Shown here: positions 35,675-43,638 of the stretch, piece after piece | Position numbering within the stretch: position 1 is the stretch's first letter | Layout of the letters: every line of letters begins with the position of its first letter | Source: Ktedonospora formicarum | GTDB taxonomy: Bacteria > Chloroflexota > Ktedonobacteria > Ktedonobacterales > Ktedonobacteraceae | Direction of reading: 5' to 3' | Length of the DNA: 64,000 bases | Assembly (NCBI RefSeq): GCF_016587355.1 | Contig: NZ_BNJF01000004.1 | Coordinates: forward strand, 1-64,000 | The notes under the pieces: model-generated | Seen by the model: the letters and a program-made list of their open reading frames with translations, nothing else | The model's database searches: none | What the model was told of the DNA's origin: nothing | Made by a program: the position numbers and the translations under genes

Positions 35675-38293
35675 ATGAATATTGAGCGTTTCACCGAAAA
35701 AGCTCGTGAAGCCATCAATGAAGCTGGCCAGATCGCGAGAACAAACAATCATAGTCAGGTTGATGTAGAGCATCTCCTTGCAGCTCTGCTCAGTCAGGAA
35801 GGCGGAGTGGTACAGCAAGTTATCGCGAAGGCAGGAGGCAATCTTGAGGCAGCGCAGCGCCTGGTCAGCCAGGAACTTGAGCGCATGCCAAAGGTGTATG
35901 GTGGAAGCGAGCCAGGCATTTCACCGCGCCTGCGCAAGCTCCTGGAAGATGCATTTAAGGAGATGGGAGCCTTTCACGACGAGTATCTCAGCGTTGAGCA
36001 CTTGTTGCTGGCCATGTTTACTATAAGCGATGGTGTAAGGCCAAAGGCGCTAGAAGCGGCAGGGCTTACACGTGACAAGGTGTTACAGGTTCTCACGTCC
36101 ATCCGAGGAGGGCAACGCGTGACCGACCAGAATCCCGAAGGGAAATACCAGGCGCTCGAAAAATATGGCCGCAATCTCACGCTGCTGGCAGGGCAGGGAA
36201 AGCTCGACCCAGTCATCGGCAGAGACGCGGAGATCAGGCGTGTCATCCAGGTCCTAAGTCGTCGCACCAAGAATAACCCGGTCCTAATTGGAGAGCCGGG
36301 CGTCGGCAAGACCGCTATTGTAGAGGGATTAGCCCTGAGGATCATGCGCAGCGATGTGCCAAAGACACTGGTCGGCAAACAGATTATCGCTCTCGATCTC
36401 GGCGCACTCATCGCTGGCGCCAAGTATCGCGGTGAGTTCGAGGAACGACTTAAAGCCGTGCTCAAAGAGGTAATCGACTCCAACGGCAACATTATCCTCT
36501 TCATCGACGAGCTTCACACCCTGGTCGGTGCCGGGGCAGCGGAGGGGGCCATGGATGCCTCCAACATGCTCAAACCCTTGCTGGCCCGTGGCGAGCTCCA
36601 CTGCATCGGTTCGACCACACTGGAGGAGTATCGCAAATACATTGAAAAAGATGCCGCGCTAGAGCGCCGCTTCCAGCCTGTCATGGTTGATGAGCCAACT
36701 GTTGAGGATACCATCAGTATCCTGCGCGGCCTCAAGCAGCGCTATGAGACCCACCATGGAGTACGCATCACCGACAGCGCCCTGGTCTCCGCAGCCGTCC
36801 TCTCCAAGCGCTACATCACCGACCGCTTCTTACCCGACAAGGCCATTGACCTGGTGGATGAGGCGGCCAGCCGCAAGCGTGTCGAGTTGGATAGCACCCC
36901 TACCGAGATCGACGCGCTGGATCGGCGTATTAGACAGTTGCAGATTGAACATGAAGCCCTGAAAAAGGAGTCCGATCCTGGCAGCCAGGAACGTCGTGCA
37001 AAAGTTGAACAGGAGATTGCCAATCTGCAAGAGCAGCTTAATGCCATGAAGCTCGCTCTCGAGCGCGAACGCGGACCTGTCGAGACCATGCGCAATATAC
37101 AGCAAGAACTCGAACAGGCTCAGATAGAGCTGGAGAAAGCCGAGCTCGAGTACAACTTTGCCCGCGCAGCTGAACTGCGCCATGGCGTCATTCCCAGGCT
37201 GGAGCAGCAACTACACGAGATGGAGGAGAGGCTCGCCAATATCAAAGGCGTTCGTATGCTTAAAGAAGAGGTGGATGCCGAAGATATTGCTGAGGTTATC
37301 TCGCAATGGACCCATATTCCCGCGACCAGGCTCATGGAGGGTGAGATAGAGAAGCTGGTCCATATGGAGGATAACCTGCGTAAACGCGTTGTTGGGCAGA
37401 ACCACGCACTACAAACGGTCTCCGACGCTATACGTCGCGCGCGAGCTGGACTGCAGGACCCCAACCGGCCGCTAGCCAGTTTCCTCTTCCTAGGTCCAAC
37501 GGGCGTGGGGAAAACCGAGCTAGCGCGAGCACTCGCCGAATTCCTCTTCGATGACGAGCATGCCATTATTCGCATCGACATGTCCGAGTATATGGAGAGG
37601 CACAGTGTAGCACGCTTGATAGGCGCGCCTCCTGGCTATGTCGGCTATGAGGAGGGAGGTCAGTTGACGGAGGCCGTACGCCGTCGTCCCTATAGCGTCG
37701 TGCTCTTCGACGAAATCGAGAAAGCCGCGCCAGAGGTCTTCAACATCCTGCTCCAGGTGTTCGATGATGGTCGCCTGACTGATGGGCAGGGCCGCACTGT
37801 TGACTTCAAGAACACCGTCCTGATCATGACGAGTAACGTCGGAGCACTCTGGTTGCCTGAGCTTGAGAAACTGGAAGAGGATGAGGTCCAGCGCTCAGTC
37901 CGCCAGCGCTTGCGCGGGGAAGGCTTCCGTCCAGAATTCATCAATCGCATCGATGAAATCATCGTCTTCCACCCGATTTCGCGCGAACAGATGCGAGATA
38001 TCGTCAATATCCAGCTGGATCGCCTGCGCCAGCGCCTGAGCGAGCGTCACATTACGCTCCAACTCACCAGCACTGCCCGTGATCGACTGGCCGAAATGGG
38101 ATACGACGAGGAATTTGGTGCTCGTCCACTGAAGCGCGTCATTCAACGGGAGATCGAGAACCGCATCGCGCGCGAGCTGCTTGACGCCACAGTGCGTGAC
38201 GGCGATACCATCGTCATTGATGTGAAGGATGGCAAGTTTACGCTTGAAGCGGTCAGGGTTGAGGTCCCTGAGGAAGTTCATGCGCGCAGGTAG
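35675..38293 (+). CDS. clpB: ClpB disaggregase (Hsp100)
   Basis: An 872-residue AAA+ chaperone that, with DnaK, pulls proteins out of aggregates. Double Clp-N repeats lie at residues 1-145 (FTEKAREAINEAGQIARTNN). The first AAA+ has Walker A near 205 (IGEPGVGKTAIVEGLA) and Walker B IILFIDELHTLVGAG. The coiled-coil middle domain at about 405-525 marks it as ClpB rather than ClpA/C. The second AAA+ has Walker A near 606 (FLGPTGVGKTELARALAEFL), SEYMERHSVARLIGAPPGYV and VVLFDEIEKAAPEVFN. The conserved end is GARPLKRVIQREIENRIAR. Intact, last core gene of the heat-shock cluster. Confidence 0.96.
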   Translation: MNIERFTEKAREAINEAGQIARTNNHSQVDVEHLLAALLSQEGGVVQQVIAKAGGNLEAAQRLVSQELERMPKVYGGSEPGISPRLRKLLEDAFKEMGAFHDEYLSVEHLLLAMFTISDGVRPKALEAAGLTRDKVLQVLTSIRGGQRVTDQNPEGKYQALEKYGRNLTLLAGQGKLDPVIGRDAEIRRVIQVLSRRTKNNPVLIGEPGVGKTAIVEGLALRIMRSDVPKTLVGKQIIALDLGALIAGAKYRGEFEERLKAVLKEVIDSNGNIILFIDELHTLVGAGAAEGAMDASNMLKPLLARGELHCIGSTTLEEYRKYIEKDAALERRFQPVMVDEPTVEDTISILRGLKQRYETHHGVRITDSALVSAAVLSKRYITDRFLPDKAIDLVDEAASRKRVELDSTPTEIDALDRRIRQLQIEHEALKKESDPGSQERRAKVEQEIANLQEQLNAMKLALERERGPVETMRNIQQELEQAQIELEKAELEYNFARAAELRHGVIPRLEQQLHEMEERLANIKGVRMLKEEVDAEDIAEVISQWTHIPATRLMEGEIEKLVHMEDNLRKRVVGQNHALQTVSDAIRRARAGLQDPNRPLASFLFLGPTGVGKTELARALAEFLFDDEHAIIRIDMSEYMERHSVARLIGAPPGYVGYEEGGQLTEAVRRRPYSVVLFDEIEKAAPEVFNILLQVFDDGRLTDGQGRTVDFKNTVLIMTSNVGALWLPELEKLEEDEVQRSVRQRLRGEGFRPEFINRIDEIIVFHPISREQMRDIVNIQLDRLRQRLSERHITLQLTSTARDRLAEMGYDEEFGARPLKRVIQREIENRIARELLDATVRDGDTIVIDVKDGKFTLEAVRVEVPEEVHARR

Positions 38294-38469
38294 CGGTTGT
38301 ATGCCTTGAGCAAAATCACATGGAGGACAGAGAGGTGCTTGACAACGATGCATCTGCTTTGCCCTCCTGTCGGGTTCGAGACAACAAGTAATTGTCTTGT
38401 TTTATCTCTCCTGGCTTTTCAATGTACAACAAGCGGATTACTATGCGTCATGCGTGCTGGAGGCATAAG

Positions 38470-39129
38470 ATGCAAAGACGATTTTCGATGTGGTGGCCAT
38501 CTCTACTGCGGCATAGGGTACTCAGTGAAGGGATAGCCATTGCGCTAGTCGTCTCCATTGTCGCCGTTGTGGCTGGCTATCGCCTGAACTGGACTGGTTT
38601 TCAAGGGAGAACGCTCTGGGACTGGCTCAACCTTCTTGGTGTCCTGGCAATTCCAGTAGTAGTCGGCGTGGGGACGGCATGGATTAGCACTGAACAGGCG
38701 CGAGAAGCCGCCCTCCATGGCTACCTCGACAAAATGGCGGATCTCCTGTTGAGTGAGAATTTACGCCAATCAAAAACCAATGCAGAGGTGCGCGCTGTTG
38801 CCCGCACACGCACATGGACCATATTACGGCTCTTAGACCCCGATCGCAGAAGCATCCTCTTCACGTTTCTAGCGGAATCTGACCTGATTAATATCATCGA
38901 TTTAAGCAAGGCCAATTTCAGCGGGGCCGATCTCAGCGGAGCAGACCTGCGCGGTGCCGATCTGCGCACAGCAAACCTGAGCAACGCTAATTTACGCGGG
39001 GCCAACCTTGATGGGCTTAATCTTCTGGCAGCAAATGTTACTATGGCACAACTTCTTCAAGCCAAATCACGTGAAGGAACAATCATGCCAACCCAAACAG
39101 AGGCTGAAACAACGAGAGACATCCCATAA
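38470..39129 (+). CDS. Membrane-anchored pentapeptide-repeat protein
   Basis: 219 residues from the ATG at 38470, with GGAGG 7 bases before. Two hydrophobic helices (IAIALVVSIVAVVAGY and LLGVLAIPVVVGVGTAWI) are followed by a helical stretch (REAALHGYLDKMADLLLSEN). A run of about nine A(D/N)LxX pentapeptides follows (ANFSGADLSGADLRGADLRT, ANLSNANLRGANLDGLNLL). Pentapeptide repeats fold into a right-handed quadrilateral beta-helix. The layout (two helices, a helical linker, then repeats) is typical of large Ktedonobacterial/cyanobacterial families of unknown function. It follows clpB by 176 bases on the same strand. Confidence 0.8.
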   Translation: MQRRFSMWWPSLLRHRVLSEGIAIALVVSIVAVVAGYRLNWTGFQGRTLWDWLNLLGVLAIPVVVGVGTAWISTEQAREAALHGYLDKMADLLLSENLRQSKTNAEVRAVARTRTWTILRLLDPDRRSILFTFLAESDLINIIDLSKANFSGADLSGADLRGADLRTANLSNANLRGANLDGLNLLAANVTMAQLLQAKSREGTIMPTQTEAETTRDIP

Positions 39130-39308
39130 TTACTGCAAGAGTTATTCATTTCTGGGAGAAGCCTTGTAACTACTGCCAAATAATTATGCCCCCTACGACC
39201 AAGAAGGGATTGTCAGTACCAACTGGAACGAGCAAGAGATCATACACAGAGCCGGCAGTAACGGAACAGAAACCAAAGCATTCCTTCGTTACTGCCCGCT
39301 TTCACCTC

Positions 39309-39521
39309 TTAATGATGTCCTTTTTCATCATCTCCAGACGCACTCTCATTCTCTTCGGGGACAACAGACGCTTCCACTTGCCCCTCCAAGATGAAGACCA
39401 TCTCCATCGCAGCCTGTGTTGCTGCTGCTTTCTTCGTCTTGCCCTCTCCTGTTGTAATCCGCTTCCTTCCAACATAAATCACAACGCATGGAGTGAACCC
39501 ACGAGGGCGGGTCGGGTTCAC
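39309..39521 (-). CDS. Double-stranded-RNA-binding-like domain ORF behind polB
   Basis: A 70-residue frame whose core (RGFTPCVVIYVGRKRITTGE, then GKTKKAAATQAAMEMVF) matches the second half of a dsRBD: beta strands, the G-x-G-x-(S/T)-K-K-x-A loop and the last helix. The N-terminal helix of the domain may be encoded upstream in another frame (EAVQELE just before), which suggests one more frameshift. It starts close to the end of the polymerase gene. Classical dsRBDs sit at the end of RNase III, but no RNase III catalytic part is present here. Confidence 0.5.
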   Translation of the reverse strand: MNPTRPRGFTPCVVIYVGRKRITTGEGKTKKAAATQAAMEMVFILEGQVEASVVPEENESASGDDEKGHH

Positions 39522-39539
39522 TCCAACTCTTGTACAGCC

Positions 39540-40144
39540 TCATCCTTGTTCCTCTATACTAGAGACACCTGGCGCACACCGAATCCACCGTACTTGCATC
39601 TCCTCGACGGGGCGATCAAAAAAACTTGTTTGTGCGTCTACACGAAAGAGTTGAAAGAAATCTTCTGGCTCCAGGGCAACACGCAAGCGCTCCGCATAGG
39701 AATTCAACAATACTTGTTGATAATACGCACTATCATAGGCTAGTAGATCTGTGGAACGCCTGGGCACAGAAAAGGAAAGGGGCACTTGCGCCATTTCCTC
39801 GTTGTCTTCTTCAGCGTCTTTCAAAGGAGAAATATCGTCAACCTCATCGGGCAACCACACAGGAGCACCATTCGACGCGCGATAAAAACGAACACGCTCT
39901 CCGCTCTTCCACTGCTTTCTTCCCGCTGCCAACAACGCTTCGTATTGCGCCTCTTTCTGCTTGGTTCGACTGGCAAGATAGGCCTGCGTATCTTTGGTCA
40001 ATCGGAGACGTGTCGCGACATCGGAGGCAGGAAGTGATCGTGTCCGTAGCGCCTGGAGCGTTTCCTGATAGTGTTGCTCGACTTCGACGAGATTGCCTTG
40101 CATTATACAACGCAAGGCCTGACGCAAAAACGCTCTCCATAGGG
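39540..40144 (-). pseudogene. Family B DNA polymerase, C-terminal fragment
   Basis: The downstream piece of the polymerase at 48948-50810. From the junction at 40144 the minus strand reads Pro-Tyr-Gly-Glu-Arg-Phe, the next codon block loses one T (five instead of six at 40126-40130), and then continues MRQALRCIMQGNLVEVEQHY, ASDVATRLRLTKDTQAYLAS, RKQWKSGERVRFYRASNG and YDSAYYQQVLLNSYAERLRV. This is the polymerase thumb and C-terminal part. The piece is cut off from its promoter and catalytic domain by the 8.8-kb mobile element, and it also carries its own frameshift, so it is dead in this state. Confidence 0.88.
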
Positions 40145-40150
40145 TTAAAG

Positions 40151-40169
40151 TTAAGTGGGATCACTTGCC
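40151..40169 (+). repeat. Left terminal inverted repeat of the element
   Basis: TTAAGTGGGATCACTTGCC; 16 of 19 bases match the reverse complement of the right end. Confidence 0.75.
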
Positions 40170-40211
40170 CATAACCTCAAGAGTAAGCATCATGTGGTGG
40201 GGAGGAACAGG

Positions 40212-40410
40212 TAGTAAATGACCCGAAGAGTGAGCAGCTTTTGCCCAAGAGAACAAGCTTTTGCCCCGAAGAGCAAGCAGAAGCATTTTGACACCAGGAG
40301 GAAGAGCTTCTCACCTGGATTCGCCCATCACCATTTTGTAAATTAGGAGCACATTCGGTGTAAAGGTGATAATTCGATGGTTTTCCGCCGTTGAGTGAAA
40401 CAATTTACAG
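40212..40410 (+). repeat. Left arm of a 199-bp inverted repeat
   Basis: Matches the reverse complement of 42037-42235 with about four mismatches. Inside it AAGAGTGAGCAGCTTTTGCC and AAGAGAACAAGCTTTTGCC form two near-identical 21-bp units. Both arms abut truncated coding sequences on their inner side. Confidence 0.85.
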
Positions 40411-40540
40411 CCTCTTCCTGGCCGGTGCCTAGCAACACAATATGCGTGTTGGCATTCGTCACAATGGTCGGATGGCGGGCGCGTCCATAGATATCGTCAA
40501 GCTGCGCAAAGTTCTGCGCGGCGTGGATTAACGCGACTCG
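40411..40540 (-). pseudogene. VirD4/TraG-type coupling protein fragment
   Basis: The short segment VALIHAAQNFAQLDDIYGRA, then HPTIVTNANTHIVLLGTGQE resembles the part of conjugative coupling ATPases after Walker B (pattern I-x-Q-S-x-x-Q-L-x-x-x-Y-G, then N-x-x-T-x-I-x-L-x-G). The rest of the ~500-residue ATPase is absent; the 3' side is cut by the 199-bp repeat and the 5' side by GC-rich sequence. It is evidence that conjugative-element DNA was once here. Confidence 0.55.
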
Positions 40541-40658
40541 ACACGTGCGCAAGCGCGACCTCGGTGCGGTACACACCAACGAGGACGCCTCGGATCGACC
40601 GCCCGTCCCGCGTATGTACGACGACGGTGTCGGCCGTGACGGACTTGAGCCAGCTCAC
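40541..40658 (-). pseudogene. LSm-like small protein fragment, GC-rich
   Basis: From a GTG at 40658: SWLKSVTADTVVVHTRDGRS, IRGVLVGVYRTEVALAH. Small beta-barrel-like proteins of this pattern occur in actinobacterial phages and plasmids. It runs into the coupling-protein fragment in another frame, so it is truncated. The local GC content is clearly higher than in the flanking DNA. Confidence 0.35.
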
Positions 40659-40713
40659 GCGCCCAGATTCGGGTGCAGGTCACGATGTCCCGTGTAGGCG
40701 CGAAGACGACGAC

Positions 40714-41715
40714 CTACCAGACGAGTCCATCTAGATGGTTATGGCCGGAGAGCAGGCGAGCGATGCGCTTCTGCGCCGCTTCGCGTTCGTCAGGCTGGGG
40801 GTGGTGTGCGTTTTGCGCGAGTTCCCCGTACATGTCGTAGAAGTTCAACCGCTCACGCAGATGCTCACGCTCAAACAGTTCCGGATACGCGCCGTGCAGC
40901 CATCCGGGAACCTCGGTGAGTGTGGTCTCGTCGAGTCCCTGTTCGCCGGATACGGGTGGGAACGCTCGCGCCTTCGCGCACCAGTGCAGGATATTGTCGA
41001 GCTCGACATCCGCCGGCTGAGCCAACGCCTCGGCGAAGTCGATAAGACCAGTGACGCGTCCTTGGTCGACGATCACGTTGGATCCATGTAAATCACCATG
41101 GACGAGGACGGGTTCGTCGGCGGCGAACAACGCCAGCCGCTCCTGGATCCAATCAGTGACGTCGGCGAGCAGGCGCGCGTCATGGCCGGGCCGTCGCCGG
41201 GCATCCTCGACCAGCTGGAGCGCCGCACTCACCACGGGTGGGTGGAACGCAGCCCACGGCTTCTTCCCGGCGATTGCGTGGGCCAGCCAGGGTGGCAGCA
41301 GGCCTGCCGGGACAGGAATCCAGTGAAGGGCGCGCAACGCAGCGCCGAGGCTTTCGATGATTGCTTGGCGCGTTTGCGAGTCCGCCGTCGGCCATGCTTC
41401 GTGCAGGGTTCGGCCGGGCAGGCGTTCGGAGATGTACCACGGCCCGTCCGGGCCGTCGCCGTGGGCGAGATGCCGGGCGTGTGGGACCTCGCTGCCGGCG
41501 AGCAGGTTGACGACGGTAGCTTCGTGGCGATACGCGTCGCGGTGCCGTTCGTCGGTGTTCAGTCGTACGACGTATTCGTCGCCGACCCACGCCCGGCTCA
41601 CCCAGCCGGCCTTGGAAACAAAGCCGCCGGTTGCTGGCAGACCAGCGGCCGTCAGGATCCTCAGCAGCACCAGATCGGTAACCGGCTCGACGACTACCGG
41701 TGCTTGCTCGTTCAT
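40714..41715 (-). CDS. Aminoglycoside-phosphotransferase-family kinase (APH fold)
   Basis: A 333-residue phosphotransferase. The N-lobe has GWVSRAWVGDEYVVRLNTDE with the ATP-binding strands and YRHEATVVNLLAG. The catalytic loop near residue 204 is VLVHGDLHGSNVIVDQG, and the metal-binding Asp follows in VTGLIDFAEA. The fold is shared by aminoglycoside, macrolide, homoserine and hygromycin kinases, so resistance is possible but not shown. The gene is markedly GC-rich with many CGC/GCC/GAC codons, unlike the neighbours, which suggests an actinobacterial source. It is the main cargo of the module between the 199-bp inverted repeats. Confidence 0.87.
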   Translation of the reverse strand: MNEQAPVVVEPVTDLVLLRILTAAGLPATGGFVSKAGWVSRAWVGDEYVVRLNTDERHRDAYRHEATVVNLLAGSEVPHARHLAHGDGPDGPWYISERLPGRTLHEAWPTADSQTRQAIIESLGAALRALHWIPVPAGLLPPWLAHAIAGKKPWAAFHPPVVSAALQLVEDARRRPGHDARLLADVTDWIQERLALFAADEPVLVHGDLHGSNVIVDQGRVTGLIDFAEALAQPADVELDNILHWCAKARAFPPVSGEQGLDETTLTEVPGWLHGAYPELFEREHLRERLNFYDMYGELAQNAHHPQPDEREAAQKRIARLLSGHNHLDGLVW

Positions 41716-41769
41716 GCGTTTTTCCCCCTTCTAACTCGCCCTGGCCGATTGTCGGCCAGGGCCATTATA

Positions 41770-42036
41770 TCATGACAAGTACGCTATCGCGATCAGCTTT
41801 CGGTGCTTGATCGACTCCAGCAGCCAGGACGGAGGCCGACCGCCTTGCTTTTTGTGGTACTCTCGCCAGTGGCAGCGAGTACACACGACCACCAGGATTT
41901 CAGGCTCATAGCTCAGGTTATGCGCCTGGAGCCATACAAAGACATCACGCTCTAAAAATTCGCTATACCGTTTGGAACCATGCACCGCGCCGCACTTCGT
42001 ACACTTCCAGTTCGCCGCCTCTTTGGCGGCCCGTGA
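41770..42036 (-). pseudogene. Zinc-ribbon protein, 5' end cut by the inverted repeat
   Basis: Read leftward from the repeat boundary: AAKEAANWKCTKCGAVHGSK, RYSEFLERDVFVWLQAHNLS, EPEILVVVCTRCHWREYHKK, then QGGRPPSWLLESIKH. Cys-x2-Cys and Cys-x2-Cys-His form a likely zinc site. No start codon remains before the 199-bp repeat at 42037, so the N-terminus has been lost. HNH-like or transposon-accessory proteins have such ribbons, but I cannot name the family. Confidence 0.45.
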
Positions 42037-42235
42037 CTGTAAATTGTTTCATTCAATGGCGGAAAACCATCGAATTATCACCTTTACACCGAATGTGCTC
42101 CTAATTTACAAAATGGTGATGGGCGAATCCAGGTGAGAAGCTCTTCCTCCTGGTGTCAAAATGCTTCTGCTCGCTCTTCGGGGCAAAAGCTTGTTCTCTT
42201 GGGCAAAAGCTGCTCACTCTTCGGATCATTTACTA
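42037..42235 (-). repeat. Right arm of the 199-bp inverted repeat
   Basis: Near-exact reverse complement of 40212-40410. Together the arms bracket about 1.6 kb that carries the phosphotransferase and two or three gene fragments. Confidence 0.85.
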
Positions 42236-42382
42236 ACAGGTGACCCCCTCCAGCTGGAGCCGCCAAACGGTCCCCGCACAATCTCTTCCTTGCCCACCGT
42301 GCATACTCCCTCCACGGTGTCTTCCAGCCGTCTGCCGAGCCCACACCGCGTCCCCGCCTGCCCGGTGCGGGTTACTTCACAA

Positions 42383-42460
42383 GTACCATATCGTGTCAAG
42401 ACAAGCGCGCCCCCCGCCTCCTTGCCCTTCCGCCTGCGCGGTCTTGACACGATATGGTAC
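42383..42460. repeat. 20-bp perfect inverted repeat, 38-base GC-rich loop, upstream of the recombinase genes
   Basis: GTACCATATCGTGTCAAGAC (42383-42402) and its exact complement (42441-42460) lie 110 bases before the first recombinase gene. The right arm contains TTGACA, which may also be a -35 hexamer. It could be an operator or a recombinase-binding site. The rest of 42236-42570 holds no gene I can support. Confidence 0.7.
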
Positions 42461-42570
42461 ACTTTCCCATCCCGCACGGGCGGCAGCTTCAAAACCATTC
42501 CTTTAGGGTCTGGTTGCATCTCTGCCACATAATGGTGAGGTGTAGCTAGCAAGCAGTAAAGGAATGGACC

Positions 42571-43638
42571 ATGAACGAGATCGATTGGAAGTGGTGTCCT
42601 CGTGTCGCCGCTCACGAGATCACCCGTAACTTTTTGCTTTCCCAGGCACGCTTGCAAAAAGCCCGACAGACCCTTGAGGCATACGGCAGAGATCTTGACG
42701 ATCTCCTCGAAGACTTTGCGAATCTGCCCTTCGCGGATGTCATTGAAGCTGATAGCGGTCTGCTTGAGCAGTACATTGATGGTTTGTACAATCGTCCTCC
42801 CAAACATGGGGCAAGCTCACAGCCCCAGATTACGCGCATCACGAAAACTCGTCTATCTTTGGCCACCATTCGGCGGCGCGTTGGGACCGCCAGACGTTTC
42901 TACCAGTGGCTCATCGACCGCCGACTGAGAGCAGATCTGGTCAACCCGGTTCCAAAGGGGGCAAAGGGAGAGAGTCGAGGTCCCGTTCCACCAGCTCGGC
43001 AAGAACCCTGGTTCCCTGATGACGCCGCCTGGGAACGGATCTTGCGTCACTTTCTCGACCACGAATCGCTACGTAACCAGGTTTTGCTGTTTGTCTGCTA
43101 CGATGGGGCCTTGCGACGAGAAGAATGCCTGCGCTTACGAGTCGAGGATATCGATGATGCTTCCGTCACAATCACCGTGCGAGCGGATATTACCAAGAAT
43201 CGGAAAGAGCGCCTGGTAGCACTTTCACCTATTACCTACAAGAAACTCCATCAGTACGTGACGCGTGAGCGTGCTCGCTTGATTGAGGATTACGGAGGTG
43301 ACCCCAACGGGGTCATTTTCCTTTCTGAATCCCATCGTAACCCAGGCCGGCCCCTCTCTGTCTGGACCTTTCAGGATGTCATCAAGAAGGTGCGTAAGCT
43401 GGTTGGTACGCCAGCGCTTACTCCCCACAAATTGCGTCACCTGGGGCTCAATGATCTTCTGCGTGGAGGGATGGAGCTTCATGAGGTAAGCTACTACGCA
43501 GGACATGCCTCATTGGAGTCCACCAACCCCTACCTACATCCGCAACGTGAGGAAGTGGCACGCAAGGTTCGCAAAGCCACCAAATGGCGCGATGAGCAGG
43601 TGAAACGATTGATTGAGGAGAACGAGTCCCATGGGTAA
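42571..43638 (+). CDS. Tyrosine recombinase, Tn554 TnpA-like
   Basis: A 355-residue site-specific recombinase. An N-terminal SAM-like core-binding domain (residues 20-130: KARQTLEAYGRDLDDLLEDF, TIRRRVGTARRFYQWLIDRR) precedes the catalytic domain. The latter has the first Arg near 178 (YDGALRREECLRLRVEDID), a Lys in DITKNRKERLVAL, H-x2-R near 285 (LTPHKLRHLGLNDLL), the second His in SYYAGHASLES and the nucleophile Tyr near 322 (STNPYLHPQ). All catalytic residues are present. The start has AAAGGA upstream. Its stop overlaps the start of the next recombinase gene, implying coupled translation, as in Tn554. Confidence 0.9.
   Translation: MNEIDWKWCPRVAAHEITRNFLLSQARLQKARQTLEAYGRDLDDLLEDFANLPFADVIEADSGLLEQYIDGLYNRPPKHGASSQPQITRITKTRLSLATIRRRVGTARRFYQWLIDRRLRADLVNPVPKGAKGESRGPVPPARQEPWFPDDAAWERILRHFLDHESLRNQVLLFVCYDGALRREECLRLRVEDIDDASVTITVRADITKNRKERLVALSPITYKKLHQYVTRERARLIEDYGGDPNGVIFLSESHRNPGRPLSVWTFQDVIKKVRKLVGTPALTPHKLRHLGLNDLLRGGMELHEVSYYAGHASLESTNPYLHPQREEVARKVRKATKWRDEQVKRLIEENESHG

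Noticed and set aside
39186..40174. Rightward open frames over the polymerase C-terminal fragment
   Set aside because: Antisense to sequence that matches a family B polymerase thumb.
40200..40300. Possible CRISPR-like array (short repeated units)
   Set aside because: Only two full 21-bp units without spacers of regular size; it is a tandem repeat within a larger inverted repeat.
41098..41775. A 225-codon rightward frame over the phosphotransferase
   Set aside because: High GC keeps the complementary strand open; the leftward frame holds the HGDLHGSN motif and is the real gene.
42226..42807. A 193-codon leftward frame across the recombinase start
   Set aside because: It overlaps the recombinase N-terminus antisense and runs through a hairpin; there is no ribosome site or domain.
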